Below are positions 56,855 to 63,771 of a DNA stretch of 63,771 nucleotides, piece by piece. How positions within the stretch are numbered: the stretch's first letter is position 1; each line of letters starts with the position of its first letter. Under the pieces are notes generated by a model. It had not been told where the DNA came from. It worked only from the letters and a program-made list of their open reading frames with translations, and ran no database searches. The DNA is from JBDTNL01 sp039933785 (lineage in GTDB: Bacteria; Acidobacteriota; Thermoanaerobaculia; Multivoradales; JAGPDF01): contig JBDTNL010000017.1 in assembly GCA_039933785.1 (NCBI GenBank), positions 1 to 63,771 on the forward strand, written 5' to 3'. A program made the position numbers and the translations under genes.

Positions 56855-59800
56855 ATGACGCAGCGAACGCAACGTGCAGCCGGCCTGTTCATCGGGCTGG
56901 CACTCGCCCTCTTACCTGTACGCCCGGCCGGCGCGCAGGTGATGGCGAAAGAGCGGTTCGACAACCTCGCCGGCCGTGCCACGGTCAGCGAACGGCTGAC
57001 GATGAGCAAGGACTCGGATTCGCTCGAGACCCTGCGCAGCCAGGGCCAGGTCGCGGCCCGGACCCAGGACGACTGGCAGGCCTTCCAGTGGGGCGCGCCC
57101 GGTCAGTGGAGTTCTTTCGTCGACAAGCGCACCGGCCGCATCGAATATGCCGAAGGCGCCGGAATCCCGTGGATTCCCGGTCGCGGCAACAACCTGAAGG
57201 CGTCGGATATCGCCAATCGCCTGGAGGGCAAGCAGCACGTCGACCTGGCCACCATGGAGTCGATCGCGCGTGGGTTCCTGCCGCGTGTCGCTCCGCTGCT
57301 CGGCGTCGACCCCAAGAACCTGGTCCTCAGCGCCTCGCGCTCGGGCAACCCCGCCAGCTACCTCTGGTACGTCGATTTCGACGTGATGTCCGAGGGCCAC
57401 GTGATCGAGGGCGCGCGGGTCGCGTTCACGGTCAACAACGGCAACCTGATCCAGTTCGGCACCGATAACCTGCCCGCGCCGGACGCGAAGCTCGCACCCG
57501 TCCGCCTCAACGCCTTCCAGGCCCGCAACAAGGTCGCCGAGTACATCGGTGACTTCGAGCCTGGGGACCGCCTGGTGGATCGCGGCAGCTACCACGTGAT
57601 GCCGACCAACGTCTCCGACGCCAAGTTTAACGATGGCTACGAGACCGGCAAGGGCCGCGGCGTCACCGGCGTCTGGGAAGTGATCTTCAAGCGCCCTGGA
57701 GTGATCGGCACCTGGCGCGCTCGCGTCGACGCCTCGACCGGCGACGTGCTCGAGTTCTATGACATCAACGACTACGCTGCGGCCACTGGCGGCACGTATT
57801 CGAGCGATCGTCCGGCGACGGAGGCGGTCATGCCACTGCCGTTCACGAATCTGTCGACCGGCGGCTTTTCCAACTCTGGCGGCATCTTCACCGCGACTGG
57901 AACTCCGAGCACCACGCTCGCCGGCCAGTACGTGAAGATCGTCGACACCTGCGGCGCGATCTCCAAGGCCGCGGATGGCAGCGGCAACATCGCGCTCGGT
58001 TCCTCGACCGGCACCGATTGCACCACGCCGGGCTCCGGCGGCGCCGGCAACACGCACGCCTCGCGCACCCAGTTCTACAACGTCAACCGCGGCAAGGAAA
58101 TCGGCCGCGGCTGGTTGCCTTCGAACAGCTGGCTGGGCGCGCAACTCACGGTCAACGTGAACCTCAACCAGACCTGCAACGCGTACTGGGACGGCACGGC
58201 GCTCAACTTCTTCAAGTCCGGCGGCGGTTGCGCCAACACCGGCGAGCTGCCGGGCGTTTCCCTCCACGAGTGGGGCCACGGTCTCGACCAGAACGATGGC
58301 AACGGCAGCTCGGCCGACAACGGCACCGGCGAGACCTACGGAGACTTCTCGGCGGCGCTCCTCTACCACACCTCCTGCACCGGCAATGGCTTCCTGAGCA
58401 GCAACTGCGGTGGCTATGGCGACGCTTGTACCGCTTGCACGGGCGTGCGCGACATCGATTGGGCCAAGCACGCCTCCAACGCGCCCGAGACGGTGGCGAA
58501 CTTTACCCAGCCCAAGTGCCCGAAGCCGTCCGCGAACAACCCGAACTACGTCGGGCCGTGCGGCAAGGACGCGATCGCGCGCGGTTCCACAACCAACAAG
58601 CGAGAGGGTCACTGCGAGTCGGTTCCGATCTCGCAGGCCCTGTGGGACTTGGTCAACCGTGATCTCACTGGCGCCGGTTTGAGCCTCAATGCCGCCTGGG
58701 CGGTGACCGATCGCCTCTGGTACCTGTCGCGCTCGACCACCACCTCGGCGTTCGTCTGCAACACCTCGACGTCCACCTGGACGTCCAGCGGTTGCGCCAC
58801 CGGCACGCTCTTCCGCACCATGCGGGCGGTCGACGACGACAACGGCAACCTGAACGACGGCACGCCGCACGGTGCGGCGATCGCGGCGGCGTTCAACCGC
58901 CACGGTATGGCCTGCACCACGGACACCGCATGGAACACCTCGTTCGCGGGTTGCACCTCCCCGGGAGCTACTACCCTCACGGCGACTGCGGGCAACAACT
59001 CGGCGGGTCTGAGCTGGACCGCCACCGCGAGTGCCTATGACGTGTATCGCAACGAGCGCGGTTGCTCGGCGGGATTCATCAAGATCGCTAACGACCTGAC
59101 GACCACATCGTTCAACGACACGGCGGTCGCCAACGGTCTCACCTACTACTACCAGATCGTCGGTCAGCCGACCGGTAACGAGGCTTGCGCCTCGGCGCCG
59201 TCGACCTGCGTCTCGGTCACTCCGGCGGTGGTCGCCACACCCGACTTCGCCATTTCCGCCTCGCCGGCCTCGGTGTCGGTGGTGCAAGGCAACTCGGGTA
59301 GCTCGACAGTGACCACGTCGGTCTCCGGCGGCTTCAACTCTGCGGTCGCGTTGTCGGCCTCGGGCGCTCCGTCTGGCGTCACCGTGTCCTTCAGCCCGTC
59401 TTCGATCGCGGCGCCGGGCTCCGGCACGTCGTCGATGACGTTGGCGGTCGGTTCCGCAACCGCGACGGGTACCTACCCCATCACCGTAACCGGCACCGGC
59501 GGCAGCACGACGCACACCACCTCGGTCAGCTTGGTGGTGACCGCGGTTCCGGTGCCTGACTTCGCGATCTCGGCGGCTCCGACGTCGACCTCGATCGCTC
59601 AGGGCGCCGCGGCCAACGTCACGGTCTCGACGACGGTGTCCGGCGGCTTCTCCAACGCCGTCGCTCTCTCTGCCACCGGCGCCCCCACGGGTGTCACGGT
59701 AGCGTTCGCTCCCACCTCGATCGCGGCGCCCGGTTCGGGTTCCTCGACGATGACCATCACGGTCGCTTCGACCGCCACCGCGGGTGCTTCCACGATCACC

Positions 59801-60658
59801 GTGACCGGCACCGGCGGCAGCAGCACGCACAGCACCACGGTTGGCCTGACGGTGACCTCCACCGGCGGCGTCACAGTGCTCACCAATGGCGTTCCCCTCA
59901 CCGGTCTTTCCGGTGCGAAGAGCTCCCAGACGTTCTTCAGCCTCGCCGTACCCGCCGGGGCGACGAACTTGTCGTTCAAGCTCTCGGGTGGAACGGGTGA
60001 CGCGGACATGTACACGCGGTTCGGCGCCCAGCCGACCACGAGCACCTACGACTGCCGTCCGTACGTGAACGGGAACGCCGAGACCTGCACCGTCGCGGCA
60101 CCGTCCACGGGTACGTACTACGTGATGCTCAACGGTTATGCGGCGTACTCAGGCGTCACTCTCGTCGCGAGCTACACGGCCGGCGGCGGTGGTGGCGGCA
60201 CGGAGTTGGTCACCAACGGTGGATTCGAGGGCAGCGTTTCGCCCTGGGTCCTCGCGGGCACGGGTTCCGTTTGGAGCTCGACGGCCGCCAATGCTCACGC
60301 CGGCTCGGGCTCGCTCGCGATGGGCGGTGTGAACAACGGCAGCGGTACGGCGTACGAGACGATCAGCATCCCGTCGGGTGCGACATCCGCCAACCTGACG
60401 TTCTGGCTGAGCATCACCACGGCCGAGACGACGACCACCACGAAGTACGACTTCCTGTACGTCGAGGTGAGAAACACGGCCGGTACGCTGCTCGCCACGT
60501 TGGCGACCTACAGCAACCTGGATCATGCGGGCTATGCGCAGAAGGGTTCGTTCAACCTGCTGCCGTATGCCGGTCAGACCGTGCGGCTGCAGTTCCGCGG
60601 CACCACCGACGTTTCCTTGATCTCCACCTTCCGTGTGGATGACGTGTCGGTGAAGTAA
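56855..60658 (+). CDS. Large secreted HExxH metallopeptidase with repeats, PPC and C-terminal domains
   Basis: 1267 residues with a signal peptide (about 1-27, ending AGA). A long pro-region (about 30-300) precedes the catalytic domain with H471-E-W-G-H475 and a third ligand Glu493 in GETYGD (E-x3-D), the gluzincin pattern. Next come an Fn3-like domain (about 705-790), two near-duplicate domains starting PDFAIS near 795 and 900 (about 105 residues each), a bacterial pre-peptidase C-terminal (PPC) domain about 1007-1100, and a C-terminal carbohydrate-binding-like domain (about 1122-1267, NGGFEGSVSPW). Secreted protease for external protein. GAGGAGG precedes the ATG, behind a possible attenuator. 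Confidence 0.88.
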   Translation: MTQRTQRAAGLFIGLALALLPVRPAGAQVMAKERFDNLAGRATVSERLTMSKDSDSLETLRSQGQVAARTQDDWQAFQWGAPGQWSSFVDKRTGRIEYAEGAGIPWIPGRGNNLKASDIANRLEGKQHVDLATMESIARGFLPRVAPLLGVDPKNLVLSASRSGNPASYLWYVDFDVMSEGHVIEGARVAFTVNNGNLIQFGTDNLPAPDAKLAPVRLNAFQARNKVAEYIGDFEPGDRLVDRGSYHVMPTNVSDAKFNDGYETGKGRGVTGVWEVIFKRPGVIGTWRARVDASTGDVLEFYDINDYAAATGGTYSSDRPATEAVMPLPFTNLSTGGFSNSGGIFTATGTPSTTLAGQYVKIVDTCGAISKAADGSGNIALGSSTGTDCTTPGSGGAGNTHASRTQFYNVNRGKEIGRGWLPSNSWLGAQLTVNVNLNQTCNAYWDGTALNFFKSGGGCANTGELPGVSLHEWGHGLDQNDGNGSSADNGTGETYGDFSAALLYHTSCTGNGFLSSNCGGYGDACTACTGVRDIDWAKHASNAPETVANFTQPKCPKPSANNPNYVGPCGKDAIARGSTTNKREGHCESVPISQALWDLVNRDLTGAGLSLNAAWAVTDRLWYLSRSTTTSAFVCNTSTSTWTSSGCATGTLFRTMRAVDDDNGNLNDGTPHGAAIAAAFNRHGMACTTDTAWNTSFAGCTSPGATTLTATAGNNSAGLSWTATASAYDVYRNERGCSAGFIKIANDLTTTSFNDTAVANGLTYYYQIVGQPTGNEACASAPSTCVSVTPAVVATPDFAISASPASVSVVQGNSGSSTVTTSVSGGFNSAVALSASGAPSGVTVSFSPSSIAAPGSGTSSMTLAVGSATATGTYPITVTGTGGSTTHTTSVSLVVTAVPVPDFAISAAPTSTSIAQGAAANVTVSTTVSGGFSNAVALSATGAPTGVTVAFAPTSIAAPGSGSSTMTITVASTATAGASTITVTGTGGSSTHSTTVGLTVTSTGGVTVLTNGVPLTGLSGAKSSQTFFSLAVPAGATNLSFKLSGGTGDADMYTRFGAQPTTSTYDCRPYVNGNAETCTVAAPSTGTYYVMLNGYAAYSGVTLVASYTAGGGGGGTELVTNGGFEGSVSPWVLAGTGSVWSSTAANAHAGSGSLAMGGVNNGSGTAYETISIPSGATSANLTFWLSITTAETTTTTKYDFLYVEVRNTAGTLLATLATYSNLDHAGYAQKGSFNLLPYAGQTVRLQFRGTTDVSLISTFRVDDVSVK

Positions 60659-60692
60659 CCGTCCGGCATCCGCCGGTCGTTGTCCTCGATTT

Positions 60693-60725
60693 GGGGTCGG
60701 GCGTTCGCCCGGCCCCTTTTTCCTT
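60693..60725 (+). terminator. Rho-independent terminator after the metallopeptidase gene
   Basis: GGGGTCGGGC (60693-60702) pairs with GCCCGGCCCC (60707-60716), a 10-base stem with one G-U pair and a GTTC loop, followed by TTTTTCCTTTT. It lies 35 bases past the stop codon and between convergent genes. Confidence 0.9.
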
Positions 60726-60726
60726 T

Positions 60727-61704
60727 TCAGCCGACGGTGAAGCGTTCGCCAACCGCGGGAATCTTCACTCGTGCGAGGTCGCCGCCCGCTGCTTCGACCG
60801 CCTGGCGCAATACCGTCGGCGCCAAGTCCACCGGCTCGTCCGTGAGGTCGAAGGTCCCCCAGTGCATGGCGACCATCTGGCGCGCGCCGAGATCCTGGAA
60901 CGCCCTGTAGGCCTCGGCTGGATCCATGTGCTGTCCGGACATGAACCACCGTGGCTCGTAGGCGCCGATGGGCAGGAGCGCGACGTCGATCGGACCGTAT
61001 CGCCGGCCGATCTCCGCGAAGCCGTGGAAGTAGCCGCTGTCGCCGGCGAAGAAATAGCGCCGCTCTCCCGAGTCGAGCATCCACGAGCACCAGAGGGTCG
61101 AATTCTGCGACTGACTCAGTCGGTGGGACCAGTGCTGCGCCGGCAGACAGGTGAGGCGCCAGCGCCCGCGCTCCACGCTCTGCCACCAATCCATCTCGAC
61201 CACGCTGTCGAGGCCTCGGCGGTGAAACCAGTCTTTGAGACCGAGAGGAACGTACCAGGAGAAGCCAGGTCCCAGTCGCTTCGCGGTCCCGGCGTCCAGG
61301 TGGTCGTAGTGGCTGTGAGAGAGCACCCCGAAGGCGTGTTCCGGCACCGCGGCGAGCGGGATCCCCGGCGGCCGCTTTCGTTTCGGCAGCAGCGCGCGCG
61401 GACCGAAGTGCGGGTCGGTCAGGATCACGTCCCGGCGATCGTGAATCGCGAACGTCGAATGTCCAACCCAGGTGATCTCGGCGCCATCGAGAATTCCACG
61501 CAGGCCGGCGCCGTCGTTGGCGACCACCGGAACCTCGAGTGTCGCGGGCTTCTCGTAGGTCTTCTTCTGGAGCTTCCAGCGCCAGACGTCGCGCAGAGTG
61601 CGCAACTCCTCGCCCCAGGGGTTGAAGAACTTGCCGCCGAAACGATGCGGCGCGTACAGGGTGGCGATCTCCGCGGGTGTTGGTGTGGGATCGAGGTTCG
61701 ACAT
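60727..61704 (-). CDS. MBL-fold metallo-hydrolase (NAPE-PLD/UlaG-like)
   Basis: 325 residues, no signal peptide. A metallo-beta-lactamase fold with the two-metal motif HSHYDHLD near 128-135, a further His in CLPAQHWSHR near 180, and Asp in FFAGDSGYF near 220. It resembles NAPE-PLD/RomA-type phosphodiesterases. The start at 61704 is the first ATG before the conserved N-terminus; a longer in-frame ORF to 61908 overlaps the divergent isomerase gene and is not real. Possible substrates are phospholipid-like or cyclic phosphate esters; none is shown here. Confidence 0.88.
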   Translation of the reverse strand: MSNLDPTPTPAEIATLYAPHRFGGKFFNPWGEELRTLRDVWRWKLQKKTYEKPATLEVPVVANDGAGLRGILDGAEITWVGHSTFAIHDRRDVILTDPHFGPRALLPKRKRPPGIPLAAVPEHAFGVLSHSHYDHLDAGTAKRLGPGFSWYVPLGLKDWFHRRGLDSVVEMDWWQSVERGRWRLTCLPAQHWSHRLSQSQNSTLWCSWMLDSGERRYFFAGDSGYFHGFAEIGRRYGPIDVALLPIGAYEPRWFMSGQHMDPAEAYRAFQDLGARQMVAMHWGTFDLTDEPVDLAPTVLRQAVEAAGGDLARVKIPAVGERFTVG

Positions 61705-61738
61705 CACGCAAAATCCTAACAGCGTCGTCGCTGGTACG

Positions 61739-62500
61739 ATGAGCGACATGCTCCGACAGATCGGCCATGGACCGGTGCGCGAGTTGCGTCTCGACCGCCC
61801 GCCGGTGAATGCCCTGAACACCGAACTGATCGCCGCCCTGCGCGTGGCGATCACCGATGCCGCGGAGGATGGCGCCGAGGCGCTGGTGCTCTCCGGCGCG
61901 CCGGGCATGTTCTCCGGCGGTCTCGACGTTCCGGCGTTGCTTCAGCTCGACCGGGCCGCGATCCGCGAGACCTGGGAAGACTTCTACGGCCTGATGGGCG
62001 CCCTCGCCACGTCGCCCATTCCCGTCGCCTGCGCCATCACCGGCCACAGCCCGGCCGGCGGTGCGGTGATGGCGATGTTCTGCGACTACCGCGTGATGGC
62101 CGACGGCGAGTTCAAGATCGGCCTCAACGAGGTGCGGGTGGGGATACCGATGCCGCCGGCGATCCACGCCGCGCTGGCGCGCCTCGTGGGCCCGCACCGC
62201 GCCGAGCGCATGGTGGTCGGCGGAATGATGATCTCACCGCAGGAGGCCTATCGCATCGGCTTCGTGGACGAGCTCGTGCCGCTCGAACAAGCCATACCGG
62301 CGGCGCTGTCTTGGTGCGAAAGCCTGCTCAAACTCCCGCTGGTGGCGCGGACCAAGACGCGAGCCATCGCGCGCGCGGACCTCGGCGCGCTGTTCACCTG
62401 GACCCGCGGCCGCGAGGTCGATCTGGTCGCCAACGACTGGTTCAGCGACGAGACGCAGACGGCGCTACACGCGCTCGTCGACCGACTCAAGAAGAAGTAG
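61739..62500 (+). CDS. Crotonase-fold enzyme, probable delta3-delta2 enoyl-CoA isomerase
   Basis: 253 residues. Crotonase fold with oxyanion-hole regions APGMFSGGLDV near 58-68 and GHSPAGGAVMAMFCDYR near 102-118. At the first catalytic Glu position of enoyl-CoA hydratases (GGCELA) it reads GGAVMA, so that Glu is absent; the second is kept in IGLNEV near 131. This one-Glu pattern and the stretch CDYRVMADGEFKIGLNE match ECI1-type isomerases, which shift a 3-enoyl double bond to the 2-position in unsaturated fatty-acid oxidation. It is first of three closely spaced genes. Confidence 0.85.
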   Translation: MSDMLRQIGHGPVRELRLDRPPVNALNTELIAALRVAITDAAEDGAEALVLSGAPGMFSGGLDVPALLQLDRAAIRETWEDFYGLMGALATSPIPVACAITGHSPAGGAVMAMFCDYRVMADGEFKIGLNEVRVGIPMPPAIHAALARLVGPHRAERMVVGGMMISPQEAYRIGFVDELVPLEQAIPAALSWCESLLKLPLVARTKTRAIARADLGALFTWTRGREVDLVANDWFSDETQTALHALVDRLKKK

Positions 62501-62529
62501 CCGCAACCGGAGGCAACAGGAGGATAACC

Positions 62530-62859
62530 ATGAGCGATCTCGCGAGTCAGCAGTGCGTGCCTTGCAAGGGCGGAGTGCCGCCCCTTTCCGGTCAGGCGCT
62601 CGAGGACATCGAGCGCCGTCTCGGCAATGGCTGGCAGGTGATCGACGGCCATCATCTGGAGAAGGCGTATACGTTTTCGAACTTCGTCGACGCCCTGGCC
62701 TTCGTTAACCGAGTTGGCGAGCTTGCCGAACAGCAGGGCCATCATCCCGATGTCTATCTCGCCTGGGGCAAGGTGAAGCTCACCTTGTGGACGCACTCGA
62801 TCAACGGGCTGACCGAGAGCGATTTCGTGTTCGCCGCCAAGGCCGATCAACGACAGTAG
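62530..62859 (+). CDS. Pterin-4a-carbinolamine dehydratase
   Basis: 109 residues. Dehydrates 4a-hydroxytetrahydrobiopterin (pterin recycling after aromatic amino-acid hydroxylation). Active-site motif H71-H72-P-D74 and His89 in WTHSINGLTESD match PCD proteins. An N-terminal Cys pair (QQCVPCKGG, Cys9 and Cys12) is seen in some homologues. AGGAGGATAACC precedes the ATG. It begins 29 bases after the isomerase and ends 16 bases before the amidohydrolase gene. No pterin-dependent hydroxylase gene is in the window. Confidence 0.94.
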   Translation: MSDLASQQCVPCKGGVPPLSGQALEDIERRLGNGWQVIDGHHLEKAYTFSNFVDALAFVNRVGELAEQQGHHPDVYLAWGKVKLTLWTHSINGLTESDFVFAAKADQRQ

Positions 62860-62875
62860 GACGGAGGTATCGAGC

Positions 62876-63771
62876 GTGCGGATTCCTCGCCGAGCGTTGA
62901 TCGTCCTTGCCTTGATCGGCTGCGCCGCGAGTCTGCGCGCGGTAGCGCCTGCGGCCGAGTCAGCGCCTGCGACCGAGTCGGCGCCGGCGAGCGCCGACCT
63001 TGCCGCGGCCCGCGCGCTGTTCGAGCGCAATCTCGACGCGATCCGGCATCGCGATCGCGAGGCCTACCTCGCCTGCTACCTCGAGTCCGAGACGCTGGCG
63101 CTCAACGGCGTCGGCGGGCTCAACCTGGGATACGAGGCCTTGGCGAAGAACGCTGGTAGTGGCTGGCCGGACGTCTTCGATGGGCAAGATCTGCAGCTCG
63201 TCCCACTGGCGCCGGGCATCGTCTACGCGAGCTACCGCTACCGCGTGCGCTACGGTGAAGTGGAGCAAACGGGCCGCTCGGAGCGCGTCTTTCGCTCGAC
63301 GCCCGAGGGCTGGCGCATCGCGGTCTCTACCGCCTTCTCCGATTCTCCCGGCACCTCTGCGCCGCCGCGAGCGCTGGTCGGCGGCACGTTGATCGATGGC
63401 ACTGGCGAGCCCGCGACGCCTGACTCGGTCGTGGTCCTGCGGGACGGCAAGATCCAATGCGCCGGCTCCCGCGCCGCTTGCCCGGTGCCTGCCGATGCCG
63501 GGGTGGTGGACGTGAAGGGTACCTGGATCACTCCCGGCTTGATCGATGCGCACGTGCACTTCTCGCAGACCGGCTGGGTCGACGGGCGTCCCGATGCGCT
63601 CGACTTGCGCGTGCGGCACCCCTACGAACAGGTCGAGGCGGATCTGCGTGCGCATCCGGAGCGGTTCTGGCGCGCCGATCTGTGCAGCGGCGTGACCGCG
63701 GTCCTCGACGCCGGCGGCTATCCATGGTCGCTGGGTCTCGAAGAGCGCGCCGAGAACGACACGCGAGCGCC
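62876..63771 (+). CDS. NTF2-like domain fused to secreted amidohydrolase (3' end outside window)
   Basis: The visible 298 residues begin with GTG after CGGAGG. A lipoprotein-type signal (LALIGC, Cys16) is followed by an Ala/Pro/Glu linker with an 18-base tandem repeat, an NTF2/SnoaL-like domain (about 43-165, RALFERNLDAIRHRDREAYLACY) and the start of an amidohydrolase domain from about 170 with the metal motif DAHVHF (His226, His228). The catalytic C-terminus is beyond the window. The domain pair is a fusion in one reading frame. Substrate unknown. Confidence 0.85.
   Translation, partial: MRIPRRALIVLALIGCAASLRAVAPAAESAPATESAPASADLAAARALFERNLDAIRHRDREAYLACYLESETLALNGVGGLNLGYEALAKNAGSGWPDVFDGQDLQLVPLAPGIVYASYRYRVRYGEVEQTGRSERVFRSTPEGWRIAVSTAFSDSPGTSAPPRALVGGTLIDGTGEPATPDSVVVLRDGKIQCAGSRAACPVPADAGVVDVKGTWITPGLIDAHVHFSQTGWVDGRPDALDLRVRHPYEQVEADLRAHPERFWRADLCSGVTAVLDAGGYPWSLGLEERAENDTRA
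62945..62980 (+). repeat. Tandem 18-base repeat in the linker of the amidohydrolase gene
   Basis: Two copies of an 18-base unit, GCGCCTGCGGCCGAGTCA and GCGCCTGCGACCGAGTCG, encode APAAES and APATES in the linker after the signal sequence. The copies differ at two positions. This looks like slippage expansion of an Ala/Pro/Glu spacer. Confidence 0.7.

Noticed and set aside
56912..59830. Long antisense reading frame of 972 codons opposite the metallopeptidase gene
   Set aside because: Its Gly/Arg-rich composition has no recognisable domain, while the plus-strand frame has HEWGH, a PPC domain and a signal peptide.
60149..62197. Minus-strand frame of 682 codons across two genes
   Set aside because: It spans the MBL and isomerase genes, which have clear motifs and starts in other frames.
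1..63771. CRISPR array, insertion sequences, rRNA or tRNA genes
   Set aside because: No regularly spaced repeats, transposase-like genes or recognisable RNA-gene sequences were found; only short tandem duplications.

Overview
The window is GC-rich, gene-dense bacterial chromosome with 49 protein-coding genes: 47 complete and one cut at each edge. I saw no rRNA, tRNA, CRISPR array, insertion sequence or phage gene, and no stretch over 300 bases lacks a gene. The longest gaps, at about 2083-2311, 3212-3446, 50417-50620 and 56638-56854, are described as site features. Gene content points to Acidobacteriota, possibly the Thermoanaerobaculia/Vicinamibacteria side. The evidence is an orphan duplicated MacB-type permease, a GWxTD/VWA protein, 'sulfatase'-TPR fusions, an Oar-like TonB receptor, very large Asp-box proteins, a CRTAC1-type FG-GAP protein and many secreted hydrolases. 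This placement rests on family knowledge; I ran no search.

Layout. 1-7.6 kb: 5' part of lon (minus), an outer-membrane barrel protein, an EamA transporter, then a plus-strand run rsgA - secreted alpha/beta hydrolase - saccharopine-dehydrogenase-like reductase. 6.8-12.2 kb (minus): HAD phosphatase lipoprotein, giant Asp-box protein, YceI protein, MarR regulator. 12.3-13.0 kb: a VapBC-type toxin-antitoxin pair. 13-18.5 kb (minus): VOC protein, proC, PLP decarboxylase, ADOP permease, Rieske protein, with a divergent MarR gene whose probable operator sits inside its promoter. 19-28.3 kb: small basic protein, second Asp-box protein, a coiled-coil membrane protein and a CRTAC1-like protein. 26.9-31.8 kb (minus): a likely six-gene operon of esterase, membrane protein, NfeD, SPFH protein, zinc ribbon and GT-C-like membrane protein. 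31.9-38.9 kb: YtcJ-like amidohydrolase, sulfatase-like/TPR lipoprotein, TonB receptor. 38.9-43.8 kb (minus): CPXCG zinc ribbon, membrane protein, GWxTD/VWA protein and UbiD. 43.9-50.4 kb: methyltransferase, membrane-anchored Ser/Thr kinase, LysM/FecR protein, sigma-54 activator and DUF4332 protein. 50.6-63.8 kb: MscL with a zinc ribbon, M28 peptidase, threonine dehydratase, second sulfatase-like/TPR protein, a large secreted metallopeptidase behind an attenuator-like leader, an MBL-fold hydrolase, an enoyl-CoA isomerase-like protein, a pterin dehydratase and an NTF2-amidohydrolase fusion.

Together the genes suggest a heterotroph that breaks down protein and peptides outside the cytoplasm: metallopeptidase, M28 peptidase, threonine dehydratase, ProC, PLP decarboxylase and TonB receptor. 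There is substantial surface signalling and envelope maintenance: kinase, FecR/LysM protein, EBP, SPFH/NfeD, MscL and Lon. Several genes start without a Shine-Dalgarno sequence just after a -10-like hexamer, which suggests leaderless transcripts. Convergent genes often touch or overlap at their stop codons.
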